Shown piece after piece: positions 1-12,297 of a DNA stretch of 64,000 nt. Origin of the DNA: Solen grandis (Eukaryota > Mollusca > Bivalvia > Adapedonta > Solenidae); the NCBI GenBank assembly GCA_021229015.1, contig CM037790.1, positions 54,594,361 through 54,658,360 on the forward strand, given 5' to 3'. The notes under the pieces are model-generated. The model was given only the letters and a program-made list of their open reading frames with translations, ran no database searches and was not told where the DNA came from. Both the position numbers and the translations under genes were made by a program. Each line of letters begins with the position of its first letter. Positions within the stretch are counted from its first letter, which is position 1.

Positions 1-2415
1 ACACTTGAAATATGCAACAAAAGTTTGTACGCGGTCTACAGCCATTGTTTATGAACCGATTTTCATCAAATTATCACAGATTGTGTATATTAAGTTCTAG
101 TTGTGCATCTCGGTGTCCGTTTTTCAAAATTCGAAAAGTCCATGGTTCTATAGCGAATTCAAGATTCGAACCAAGGTCGTACATTTTTAAATGCTTATAA
201 AATCGGATTTATTTGAGATAGAAAAGTGATATTGGGTCAGTGTATAGGCCTCTGGGAGTCTTAAACATTTTGTGAAAATAAACGTCACATGACGTCACTT
301 GACGTCATTATATGATAATGTATTTCTAATATTAATAAGAGTATTTCTATATGTTGAAATTGTCGAAGTGCAATGAAAATTTAATGACAAATGATTCAGA
401 TGCTGAAATTTTGATTTCAATGATTTTCAGAAGCCTATGACGTCATATGACGTCACATTTGAAATTGACTACGAAAGTTTGTACACGGTCTAGAGCCATT
501 ATTAATGGGCCGATTTTTATCAAATTTTCACAGAATGTGTATATTACGTTCTTATTGTGTATACCTGTGTCCGTTTTTCAAATTCAAAAAGTCCAAGCAT
601 CTATGGCGGATCTAAGATTCGAACCAAGGACGTCAATTTTTAAATGCTTATAAAAACTGTCCTATTTGAGATAGAAAGTTGAAATTTTGTCAGTTAGTAG
701 GTCTCTGGGTGTCTAACAATTATGTGAAAATAAACGTCATATGACGTCACGTGACGTCATTTTTTATCATTATTATTCTTTTCTTCTTCCTAACTAAACG
801 CTTATTATAATATGTTGCAATAGTCCTAGGACCATGAAATTTTTATGGGTTATTAGTGATGTGAGGAAATTTTGTTTTCAATGATTGTCAGCAGCCTATG
901 ACGTCACATGACGATACAGCTAAAAATAGTGAAAAATGGTGTTTGCGCTCTACAACCGTCATTTTTAGTCGGATTTTCTTCAAATTTTCACAGATGGTAC
1001 ATCTTGAAACTAAGGTGTGAATAGTTTGTCAGCTAACCGAAATTCCGAAAGGCCGATGTTCTGTGGCTTAAATAAGATTCGAACATAGGACCGAAAATTT
1101 CATTTTAGGATTAAAGAGCTTCAGGATGAGATAGAAAGTTGAAACTTACACAGTTTGCAGTTTTGCAGAATTTCTACAAATATTTTGAGTCGTGACGTCA
1201 TATGACGTCATGTGACGTCATAGGCATACTTCTTAATTTTCATTTTAGGGCAATGATTTCGACATGATGCCAGTTGTTCAGAATAATGAAAATTTCAGAG
1301 TCACGAGAGTAAAGTATTCGCTTTTTAACAAAAGCATCTTCAGTACCCTATGACGCCATATGACGTCACAGCTAAAAATAGTGAAAAATGGTGTTCGCGC
1401 TCTACAGCCGTCATTTATGGTCGGATTTTCTTCAAATTTCACAGATGGTACATCTTGAATCAAAGGTGTGTATATCCTGTCAGCTAACCAAAATTCCGAA
1501 AGACCGAAGTTCTGTGGCTTAAATAAGATTCGAACATAGGACCGAAAATTTCATTTTATGATTAAAGAGCTTCAGGATGAGATAGAAAGTTGAAACTTAC
1601 ACAGTTTGCAGTTCTGCAGAATTTCTACATATATTTTGAGTCGTGACGTCATATGACGTCATGTGACGTCATAGGCATACTTCTTAATTTTCATTTTAGG
1701 GCAATAATTTTGACATGATGCCAGTTGTTCAGAATAATGAAAATTTCAGAGTTATGACAGTAATGTATGCGCTTTTGAAAAAAAACTTCTTCAGCACCCT
1801 ATGACGTCACATGATGTCACAGCTAAAAATAGTGAAAAAAGGTGATCGCGCTCTACAGCCGTCATTTATGGTCGGATTTTCTTCAAATGTTCACAGATGG
1901 TACTTGTCTAAACTAAGGTGTGCATATCCTGTCAGCTAACCGAAATTCCGAAAGACCAAAGTTCTGTGGCTTAAATAAGATTCGAACATAGGACCGAAAA
2001 TTTCATTTTAGGATTAAAGAGCTTCAGGATGAGATAGAAAGTTGAAACTAGCACAGTTTGCAGTTCTGCAGAATTTCTACATATATTTTGAGTCTTGACG
2101 TCATATGACGTCATGTGACGTCATAAGCATACTTCTTAATTTTCATTTTAAGGCAATGATTTTGACCTGATGCCAGTTGTTCAGAATAATGAAAATTTCA
2201 GAGTTACGACAGTAAAGTATGCGCTTTTGAACAAAAGAATTTTCAGCACCCTGTGACGTCATGTGACGTCAAAGCTAAAAGAAGTCCATACGAAAAAAAA
2301 AAATAATAAGTAAAAGGTAGAGAATTTAATATATAGTCTTTCTAACGGAATAAATCTTAATATTTTCCAATTTTAGCAGAAAGTCCTATCATTCGTATCA
2401 ACGAATGAAATCTAG
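1..2415 (+). mobile_element. Helentron-like non-autonomous element, 3' part (5' end outside window)
   Basis: Tandem monomers of about 450 bp start at CRE clusters near 437, 897, 1350, 1800 and 2250. Each monomer carries two clusters of the 8-bp palindrome TGACGTCA plus conserved blocks (TCTACAGCC, TTTTCACAGA, GATTCGAAC). The first monomers are subtype A (TTTGTACACGGTC block); those after about 900 are subtype B (AGCTAAAAATAGTGAAAAA block). A short module (AGTCCATACG, poly-A, TTTCTAACGG) leads to the 3' terminus: GCAGAAAGTCCT at 2376-2387, a 7-bp hairpin at 2390-2407 and CTAG at 2412-2415. No coding capacity; the short ORFs here are low-stop reading of the monomer. The Helitron/Helentron assignment rests on end structure, not on a protein. 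Confidence 0.72.
2376..2415 (+). repeat. 3' terminus: subTIR, hairpin, CTAG
   Basis: GCAGAAAGTCCT, stem CATTCGT/ACGAATG with loop ATCA (2390-2407), AAAT, CTAG. The same version occurs at 9796-9835, 18,965-19,004 and 37,404-37,443. Confidence 0.7.
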
Positions 2416-2458
2416 TTAGGGCTTTCTGCCTCAAGCAGAAAGACCTATTGGGTTTGTT
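2416..2458 (+). repeat. Helentron-like 5' terminus
   Basis: TTAGGGCTTTCTGC, 5-nt loop, GCAGAAAG, then TTGGGTTTGTTATG. It directly abuts the CTAG of the preceding element. Confidence 0.65.
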
Positions 2459-4510
2459 ATGTTTTTTCTTATTATTATTATTATTATTATTCTACTTTTT
2501 TCTTCCTTTTGAGGTTCAAATTAAAATAGGTTGCCGATGAGCTAGCAGCATGAAATTTTAATAGTATGCACAGTGACTTTGGCGCTTTTGATCGTCATAA
2601 TTTTTTTCTTCATGTGACGTCACATGACGTCAGGGCTGAAAAAAGCTACAAAAGCTTGTTCGCGCTCTACAGCCGTCATGATTGGATCGATATACTTGAT
2701 TTTTTCACAGAATGTATATATTATGTTCTTGTTGTGCGGTATTATATACGTTTTGCAATAATTGAAAAGATCAAGAATCTATGGCTGAACCAAGTTTCGA
2801 ACTTTGGACCAGAAAATGTATTGAAGTATTACGAAGCACTCAGATAAGCTAGAAACATGAAATTTGGACAGAATATGTGTCCTATTGATTTCTTTCAGTT
2901 CTGAGAAGATTGACGTCGTATGACGTAAAATGACGTCATGACGCGTTATCAAATTTTTTATCCAAAATATACGGTTTTTTAGCACTGGAAGACAAAGTTT
3001 TTGACCGATTTGCATAAAATTTTCACTGAAGGTGCAACATAGCCTCTTATTGTCATCAGTCACTTCCGTTTCCGGAAAATAGCTAAGGTCAAGGTCACAT
3101 GTCAATTATCGGTTTTTTCTTTGGCCTTAAATATCTCAAAAACGAAAAGTATTTTATCGAGACACTATGCGTATAATTTGTAGTGCTTTGAAATGTCTTT
3201 CAGACGATATATAGTTTTTGAAGATCGGGGTTGAATCAGTTGAGTTATTGCAGAAAAACAAAAATGCTGCAACCCTAAGCGCACTTAACTACTTATATCT
3301 CGATCATTATTGATTTTTGTTAATAAGAGTATGAATATAATTTGTAGATCAATGCCCGGCCGTTCTTTTGGTGTTTAAATTTTAAAGATTGACTTAATAT
3401 TCGTTAAGTTATAAGGAAAAACAAAACGATATGAACATATTTATCCCCGATTTTTGCCGTGTGTTCAAGGTTTAACCGCCCGTATCTACAAAGTGTTTAA
3501 AGATACATACAATTATGAAGCAAGTGAATTGTGGGAAATCAAAAGACCTTTCTAACGGTACCTAGCTTTTTAAAATTGGACGTAATATAAGGAAGTTACA
3601 TGAAAAATAAGAATTCAGTAAAACCGTTCTTTCATGCACTCCCGCAGTAAGTCCCGATCACTTGATTCCTTTTTTCGAAGAAACTTTTTTTTTTTTTAAA
3701 TAACATATAGAACATTTTTTTTTTTTTTTGCATGATGTAATGCGGTTCTAATGATATGCAGATTTTAATGATCGGACCATAAATTATAAAGTTATTTGTC
3801 GAATGGTAGTAGTTGACATGAATATCTTTTTGCCGATTTTTGTCTTTTTGGGGGGAGGAATAACTTTATATATCGCAAAAACAGATAGGTTTAAACATAC
3901 AGTAAGTACATGTTTGAATTCAGAAGACCTTTCTAACGGTACCTGGGTTTTTTAAAATCGGACATCATATAAGGAAGTTGCATGAAAGTAAGAATTTCTG
4001 AAAAAAAAAAAATTCCTTGTGCTTCTGCAGTTGATCCAACATATTATTCTAAATTTTATGTCTGTTACATTAAAGGTAAAATGTGAAACAGTAATTTATT
4101 TTAATGCTCTGTGCCCCCCTTCAATTGAACAAGAAACTTCAATGAAGATATGAGAAATGAATATTTCGTAGAAAAGGAATCTTGTATACCTTTTTAGCAT
4201 GTTAAGAGGACTAGTGATACTTCATTCCCTTGCACAACACGAAGATTGAGTATTATTGTAGTTATCGTAAAGATGGTTCTGGAATAATTAGCATTATGAA
4301 ATTATAACTGAAAACAGAGTCACATATTCCCTTTTGAATGCAATGACTTTAAAATTTAAATTATGTTATATGACATCACAGATTTCCTCTGCTATTTATT
4401 TATGTTTGCACTCTACAGCTGTCAATTCGGGACGGTTTTTCTTCAATTTTTGAAGATGGTGCATTTCAGAAAACTAAATAAGTATGATCAGGTTGGACAT
4501 TGTTTGCAGT

Positions 4511-4551
4511 GCAGAAAGCCCTTTCTTTTGTCCAGAACAAAAGAAGTCTAG
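4511..4551 (+). repeat. 3' terminus: subTIR, hairpin, CTAG
   Basis: GCAGAAAGCCCT, stem TTCTTTTGT/ACAAAAGAA, then GTCTAG. The stem sequence differs from other copies but the pairing is kept. Confidence 0.7.
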
Positions 4552-6821
4552 TTCTTCTTCTTCTTATTATTATTATTATTATTCTTTTTTTCTTCCTAAC
4601 TAAACGCTTATTTTTCTATGTTGCAATAATCATAGGACGATGAAATTTTTATGGCTTATTAGTCACGTGAGGAAATTTTGATTTCTATGATTTTCATATG
4701 TCTATGACGTCATATGACGACAATTAAAGTTTGTAAACTGTCCAGAGCCATTATTAATGGACTGATTTTCATCAAATTTTCACAGAATGTGTATATTAAG
4801 TTCTAGTTGTGCATCCAGGTGTCCGTTTTTCAAAATTCGAAAAGTCCAAGGTTCTATAGCGATTCCAAGATTCGAACCAAGGTCGTAAATTTTCAAATGC
4901 TTATAAAATCGGTCCTATTTGAGATAGAAAGATGATATTAGGTCAGTATATAGGTCTCTAAGAGTCTTAAACATTTTGTGAAAATAAACGTCATATGACG
5001 TCACGTGACATCATTATATGATAATGTATTTCTAATATTAACAAGAGTATTTCTATATGTTGAAATTGTCGAAGGGCAATGAAAATTTAAAGACAAATGA
5101 TTCAGACACTGAAAATTTGATTTCAGTGATTACCATAAGCCTATGACGTCATATGACGTCACGTTTGAAATTGACTACGAAAGTTTGTACACGGTCCAGA
5201 GCCATTATTAATGGGCCGATTTTCATCAAATTTTCACAGAATGTGTATATTAAGTTCTAGTTGTGCATCCAGGTGTCCTTTTTCCAAAATTCGAAAAGTC
5301 CAAGGTTCTATAGCGATTCCAAGATTCGAACCAAGGTCGTAAATTTTCAAATTCTTATAAAATCGGTCCTATTTGAGATAGAAAGATGATATTTGGTCAG
5401 TATATAGGTCTCTGGGAGTCTTAAACATTTTGTGAAAGTAAACGTCATATGACGTCACGTGACGTCATTATATGATAATGTATTTCTAATATTAACAAGA
5501 GTATTTCTATATGTTAAAATTGTCGAAGGGCAATGAAAATTTAATGACAAATGATTCAGACGCTGAAATTTCGATATCCATGATTTTCCAAAGCCTATGA
5601 CGTCATATGACGTCACATTTGAAATTGACTACGAAAGTTTTTACACGATCCAGAGCCATTATTAATGGGCCGATTTTAATCATATTTTCACAGAATGTGT
5701 ATATTACGTTCTTATTGTGTATACCGGTGTCCGTTTTTCAAAATTCGAAAAGTCCAAGCATCTATGGCGGATCCAAGATTCGAACCAAGGACGTGAATTT
5801 TAAAATGCTTATAAAAACTGTCCTATTTCAGATAGAAACTTGAAATTTTGTCAGTTAGTAGGTCTCTGGGTGTCTTAACAATTATGTGAAAAAAAACGTA
5901 TATGAGGTACGTTCATTTTAATATATTTATTATTATTTTCTTTCTTTCTTCCTTATACACGATTATTTTTCTATGTTGCAATAATCCTAGGACGATGAAA
6001 TTTTTATGGCTTATTAGTCACGTGAGGAAATTTTGATTTCTATGAATTTCATATGTCATATGACGTCACAATTGACATATGCTACAAAAGTTTGTACGCA
6101 GTCTACAGCCATTATTGATGAACCGATTTTCATCAAATTTTCACAGAATGTGTATATTAAGTTCTAGTTGTGCATCCCGGTGTCCTTTTTTCAAAACTCG
6201 AAAAGTCCAAGGTTCTATAGCGATTCCTAGATTCGAACCAAGGTCGTAAATTTTTTAAATGCTTATAAAATCGGTCCTTTTTGAGATATTTGGTTGATAT
6301 TTGGTCAGTATATAGGTCTCTGTGAGTCTTAACGATTTTGTTAAAATGAACGTCATATGACGTCATATGACGTCTTTACATGAAAATGTTTTTCTAATAT
6401 TAACAAGAATATTTCTCTATGTTGAAATTATTGAATGGCAATGGAAATTTAATGACATATGCTTCAGATGCTGAAATTTCGATTTCAATGATTAACATAG
6501 GCTTATGACGTCATGTGACGTCACAATTGAAATTGACTCTGAAAGTTTGTACACCGTCCAGATCCATTATTTATGGGCCGATTTTCATCAAATTTTCACA
6601 GAATATGAATATTAGGTTCTTATTGTGTATCCCTGTGTCCGTTTTTCAAGATTTGGAAGAAGACAACGTCAAAATCCATTCAAGCATAACATCTTATCCA
6701 GATGAGCTAGGATACTGATATTTAGATAGCATGTGTAAAAGGATCAAAGTGACCCAGTCGCTCAAGTTTGACTCAGTGTCGCAGAAAGTCCTATCTTTTG
6801 TCAGAACAAAAGAACATCTAG
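4552..6821 (+). mobile_element. Helentron-like element remainder, (TTA)n to 3' terminus
   Basis: It begins directly after the CTAG at 4548-4551 with CTTCTTATTATT and CTTCCTAACTAAACGC, the sequence found just inside intact 5' termini, so its own 5' terminus was split off by the upstream insertion. Subtype A monomers start near 4705, 5143 and 5597. A (TTA)n/TTCTTCC module recurs at about 5920-5960 and more subtype A monomers follow. It ends with GCAGAAAGTCCT at 6781-6792, hairpin 6794-6813 (TCTTTTGT stem) and CTAG 6818-6821. Confidence 0.68.
6781..6821 (+). repeat. 3' terminus: subTIR, hairpin, CTAG
   Basis: GCAGAAAGTCCT, stem TCTTTTGT/ACAAAAGA with loop CAGA (6794-6813), then ACATCTAG. Confidence 0.7.
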
Positions 6822-9800
6822 TTATTATTATTATTATTCTTTTTTTCTTCCTAACTAAACGCTTATTTTTCTATGTTGCAATACTCCTAGGACGATGAAA
6901 TTTTTATGACTTATTAGCCACGTCAGGAAATTTTGATTTCTATGATTTTCATATGCCTATGACGTCATATGACGTCACATTTGAAATATGCTACAAAAGT
7001 TTGTACGCGGTCTACAGCCATTGTTTGTGAACCGATTTTCATCAAATTTTCACAGATTGTGTATATTAAGTTCTAGTTGTGCATCCCGGTGTCCGTTTTT
7101 CAAAATTCGAAAAGTCCATGGTTCTATAGCGAATCCAAGATTCGAACCAAGGTCGTAAATTTTTAAATGCTTATAAAATCTGTCCTATTTGAGATAGAAA
7201 GATGATATTGGGTCAGTATATAGGTCTCTGGGAGTCTTAAACATTTTGTGAAAATAAATGTCATATGACGTCACGTGACGTCATTATATGATAATGAATT
7301 TCTAATTCTAACAAGATTATTTCTATATCTTGAAATTTATGAAGGGCAATGAAAATTTAAAGACACATGCTTCAAACGCTGAAATTTTGATTTCTATGAT
7401 TTTCATATGCCTATGACGTCATATGACGTCACACTGGAAATATGCAACAAAATTTTGTACGCGGTCTTCAGCCATTGTTTATGAACCGATTTTCATCAAA
7501 TTTTCACAGAATGTGTATATTAAGTTCTAGTTGTGCATCCCGGTGTCCTTTTTTCAAAATTCGAAAAGTCCAAGGTTCTATAGCGATTCCAAGATTCGAA
7601 CCAAGGTCGTAAATTTTCAAATTCTTATAAAATCGGTCCTATTTGAGATAGAAAGATGATATTGGGGCAGTATATAGGTCTCTGGGAGTCTTAAACATTT
7701 TGTGAAAATAAATGTCATATGACGTCACGTGACGTCATTATATGATAATGAATTTCTAATTCTAACAAGATTATTTCTATATCTTGAAATTTATGAAGGG
7801 CAATGAAAAATTAATGCCGCATGCTTCAGATGCTGTAATTTCGATTTCAAAGATTTTCAGAAGCCTATGACGTCATATTACGTCACATTTGAAATTGACT
7901 ACGAAAGTTTGTACACGGTCCAGAGCCATTATTAATGGGCCGATTTTCATCAAATTTTCACAGAATGTGTATATTAAGTTCTAGTTGTGCATCTCGTTGT
8001 CCGTTTTTCAAAATGCGAAAAGTCCATGGTTCTATAGCGATTCCAAGATTCGAACCAAGGTCGTAAATTTTTAAATGCTTATAAAATCGGTCCTTTTTGA
8101 GATAGAAAAGTGATATTTGGTCAGTATATAGGTCCCTAAGAGTCTTAAACATTTTGTGAAAATAAATGTCATATGACGTCACGTGACGTCATTATATGAT
8201 AATGTATTTCTAATATTAACAAGAGTATTTCTATATATTGAATTGTCGAAGGGCAATGAAAATTTAATGACAAATGATTCAGACACTGAAATTTCGATTT
8301 CAATAATTTTCAGAAGCCTATGATGTCATATGACGTCACATTTGAAATTGACTACGAAAGTTTGTACACGGTCCAGAGCCATTATTAATGGGCCGATTTT
8401 CATCAAATTTTCACAGAATGTGTATATTACGTTCTTATTGTGTATACTGGTGTCCGTTTTTCAAAATTCGAAAAGTCCAAGCATCTATGGCGGATCAAAG
8501 ATTCGAACTAAGGACGTCAATTTTTAAATGCTTATAAAAACTGTCCTATTTGAGATAGAAAGTTGAAATTTTGTCAGTTAGTAGGTCTCTGGTGTCTAAC
8601 AATCATTTGAAAATAAACGTCATATGACGTCACGTGACGTCATTTTATTATTATTATTATTATTTTCTTCTTCCTAACTAAACGCTTATTTTAATATGTT
8701 GCAATAGTCCTAGGACGATGAAATTTTTACGGGTTATTAGTCACATGAGGAAATTTTGATTTCAATGATTATCAGCAGCCTATGACGTCACATGACGTCA
8801 CAGCTAAAAATAGTGAAAAATGATGTTCGCGCTCTACAGCCGTCATTTATGGTCGGATTGTCTTCAAATTTTCACAGATGGTACATCTTGAAACTAAGGT
8901 GTGCATATCCTGTCAGCTAACCGAAATTCCGAAAGACCGAAGTTCTGTGGCTGAAATAAGATTCGAACATAGGACCGAAAATTTCATTTTAGGATTAAAG
9001 AGCTTCAGGATGATATAGAAAGTTGAAACTTACACAGTTTGCAGTTCTGCAGAATTTCTACAAATATTTTGAGTCGTGACGTCATATGACGTTATGTGAC
9101 GTCATAAGCATACTTTTTAATTTTTATTTTAGGGCAATGATTTCGACATGATGCCAGTTGTTCAGAATAATGAATATTTCAGAGTTATGACATTAAAGTA
9201 TGCGCTTTTAAACAAAAGCATCTTCAGCACCCTATGACGTCAAATGACGTCAGAGCTAAAAATAGTGAAAAATGGTGTTCACGCTCTACAGCCGTCATTT
9301 ATGGTCGGATTTTCTTCAAATTTTCACAGATGGTACATCTTGAAATTAAGGTGTGCATATTCTGTCAGCTAACCGAAATTTCGAAAGACCGAAGATCTGT
9401 GGCTTAAATAAGATTCGAACATAGGACCGAAAAATTCATTTTAGGATTAAAGAGCTTCAGGATGAGATAGAAAGTTGAAACTTACACAGTTTGCAGTTCT
9501 GCAGAATTTCTATATATATTTTGAGCGTTGCGTCATATGACGTCATGTGACGTCATAAGCATATTTCTTGATTTAATTTTAGCGCAATGATTTCGACATG
9601 ATGCCAGTTGTTCAGAATAATGAAAATTTCAGAGTTATGAGAGTAATGTATGCGCTTTTTAACAAAAGAATTTTCAGCACTTATGACGTCATGTGACGTC
9701 AAAGCTAAAAGAAGTCCATACGAAAAAAAGTAAAGGGTAGAGAATTTAATATATATTCTTTCTAACGGTATTAATCTTAATATTTTTCAATTTTAGCAGA

Positions 9801-9835
9801 AAGTCCTATCATTCGTATCAACGAATGAAATCTAG
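6822..9835 (+). mobile_element. Helentron-like element remainder, (TTA)n to 3' terminus
   Basis: It starts with TTATTATTATTATTC and CTTCCTAACTAAACGC right after CTAG. Subtype A monomers start near 6957, 7410, 7865 and 8318. A (TTA)n/TTCTTCC fusion junction at about 8640-8690 is followed by subtype B monomers near 8780 and 9232. The end module leads to GCAGAAAGTCCT at 9796-9807, hairpin 9810-9827 and CTAG 9832-9835. Confidence 0.68.
9796..9835 (+). repeat. 3' terminus: subTIR, hairpin, CTAG
   Basis: CATTCGT/ACGAATG stem at 9810-9827, AAAT, CTAG 9832-9835. Confidence 0.7.
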
Positions 9836-12297
9836 TTCTTTTTTTCTTCCTCTTATATTTGTGTTAATTTCGAGGTGTTGCCATTGACTCAGAACAATGA
9901 AAATTTTATGGCATATATTTCAAACCATGAGCTTTCGGATACAATGAATTTTATATTCATACGACGCCATATAACGTCAGATTTGACGTCAGGTGAAAAA
10001 GTTTGTACGCGGTCTACAGCCATTATTTCTGGACCGATTTTCATCAAAATTTCACAGAATGTGTATGTTAGGCTTTAGTTGTGCCTTTCGGTGTCCGTTT
10101 TTCAAAATTCGAAAAGTCCATGGTTCTATAGCGAATCCAAGATTCGAACCAAGGTCGTAAATTTTTAAATGCTTATAAAATATGTCCTATTAAAGATAGA
10201 ATGTTGATATTTAGTCAGTATATAGGTCTCTAGAAGTTTTAAACATTTTGTGAAAATATTTGACATATGACGTCACGTGACGTCATTATATGATAATGTA
10301 TTTCTAATATTAACAAGAATATTTCTATATGTTGAAATTGTCGAAGGGCAATGAAAATTTAATGACACTTGCTTCAAAGGCTGTTATTTTGATTTCTATT
10401 ATTTTCATATGCCTATGACGTCATATGACGTCACACTTGAAATATGCAACAAAAGTTTGTACGCGGTCTACAGCCATTGTTTATGAACCGATTTTCATCA
10501 ATTTTTCACAGAATGTGTATATTAAGTTCTAGTTGTGCATCTCGGTGTCCGTTTTTCAAAATTCGAAAAGTCCATGGTTCTATAGCGAATTCAAGATTCG
10601 AACCAAGGTCGTAAATTTTCAAATGCTCATAAAATCGGATTTATTTGAGATAGAAAAATGATATTTGGTCAGTATATAGGTCTCTGGGAGTCTTAAACAT
10701 TTTGTGAAAATAAACGTCACATGACGTCACTTGACGTCATTATATTATAATGTATTTCTAATATTAATAAGAGTATTTCTATATGTTGAAATTGTCGAAG
10801 GGCAATGAAAATTTAATGCCAAATGATGTAGATGCTGAAATTTTGATTTCAATGATTTTCAGAAGCCTGTGACGTCATATGACGTCACATTTGAAATTGA
10901 CTACGAAAGTTTGTACACGGTCCAGAGCCATTATTAATGGGCCGATTTTTATCAAATTTTCACAGAATGTGTATATTACGTTCTTATTGTGTACACCGGT
11001 GTCCGTTTATCAAAATTCGAAAAGTCCAAGCATCTATGGCGGATCCAAGATTCGTACCAAGGACGTACATTTTTAAATGCTTATAAAAACTGTCCTATTT
11101 GAGATAGAAAGTTGAAATTTATTATTCAGTTATTAGGTCTCTGGGTGTCTAACAATTATGTGAAAATAAACGTCATATGACGTCACGTGACGTCATTTTT
11201 TATTATTATTATTCTTTTCTTCTTCCTAACTAAACGATTATTTTAATATGTTGCAATAGTCCTAGGACCATGAAATTTTTAAGGGTTATTAGTCACGTGA
11301 GAAAATTTTGATTTCAATGATTATTAGCAGCCTATGACGTCACATGACGTCACAGCTAAAAATAGTGAAAAATGGTGTTCGCGCTCTACAGCCGTCATTT
11401 ATGGTCGGATTGTCTTCAAATTTTCACAGATGGTACACCTTGAAACTAAGGTGTGCATATCCTGTCAGCTAACCTAAATTCCGAAAGACCGAAGTTCTGT
11501 GGCTGAAATAAGATTCGAACATAGGACCGAAAATTTCATTTTAGGATTAAAGAGCTTCAGGATGAGATAGAAAGTTGAAACTTACACAGTTTGCAGTTCT
11601 GCAGAATTTCTACATATATTTTGATTCCTGACGTCATATGACGTCATGTGACGTCATAAGCATACTTCTTAATTTTTATTTTAGGGCAATGATTTCGACA
11701 TGATGCCAGTTGTTCAGAATAATGAAAATTTCAGAGTTATGACAGTAAAGTATGCTCTTTTGAGCAACAGCATTTTCAGCACCCTATGACGTCACGTGAC
11801 GTCAGAGCTAAAAATAGTGAAAAATGGTGTTCGCGCTCTACAGCCGCCATTTATGATCAGATTTTCTTCAAATTTTTACAGATGGTACATCTTGAAACTA
11901 AGGTGTGAATATTTTGTCAGCTAACCTTAATTCCGAAAAACCGAAGTATTGTGGCTGAAATAAGATTCGAACATAGGACCAAAAATATCATTTTAGGGTT
12001 AAAGAACTTCGGGATGAGATAGAAAGTTGAAACTTACACAGTTTGCAGTTCTGCATAATTTCTACATATATTTTGAGTCGTGACGCCATAGGACGTCATA
12101 AGCATACTACTACTACTGCTACTTTTTTTTTCTTCGTAACTAAACGCTTATTTTTCACGGAATATAATGTCAATTGTTCGTCATGAACATGAAATACTAC
12201 CAGAGGTGAGTCATTACATGAAACTTCTATCTCCTGCTTTTTGCATTAACACAGGTTGCAGAAAGTCCTATCATTCGTTTTGACGAATGACATCTAG
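9836..12297 (+). mobile_element. Helentron-like element remainder, subtypes C, A and B monomers
   Basis: It begins with CTTTTTTTCTTCCTCTTATATTTG after the previous CTAG. The first monomer resembles subtype C (GACGTCAGGTGAAAAAG). Subtype A monomers start near 10,415 and 10,870, then an A-to-B junction with TTATTATTATTC lies at about 11,195-11,235. Subtype B monomers start near 11,333 and 11,787. It ends with a different 3' module (AATATAATGTCAATTGTTC ...) and GCAGAAAGTCCT at 12,258-12,269, hairpin 12,271-12,290 and CTAG 12,294-12,297. From about 11,805 it is nearly identical to 23,614 onward. Confidence 0.68.
12258..12297 (+). repeat. 3' terminus: subTIR, hairpin, CTAG
   Basis: TCATTCGT/ACGAATGA stem with loop TTTG (12,271-12,290), then CATCTAG. 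Confidence 0.7.

Larger units (their letters stand above)
2416..4551 (+). mobile_element. Complete Helentron-like non-autonomous element (2.1 kb)
   Basis: The 5' terminus at 2416 is TTAGGGCTTTCTGC. It forms a hairpin with an 8-bp stem (2422-2429/2435-2442) and is followed by TTGGGTTTGTTATG and (TTA)n. One diverged CRE monomer follows (about 2500-2960), then a long degenerate tail (about 3080-4020) built of imperfect repeats around TATCTCAAAAA and GACCTTTCTAACGGTACC. The 3' terminus has GCAGAAAGCCCT at 4511-4522, a 9-bp hairpin stem (4523-4531/4537-4545) and CTAG at 4548-4551. The 5' GGGCTTTCTGC and 3' GCAGAAAGCCC form subterminal inverted repeats. It abuts the preceding element's CTAG with no intervening base. 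No open reading frame of note. Confidence 0.7.
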
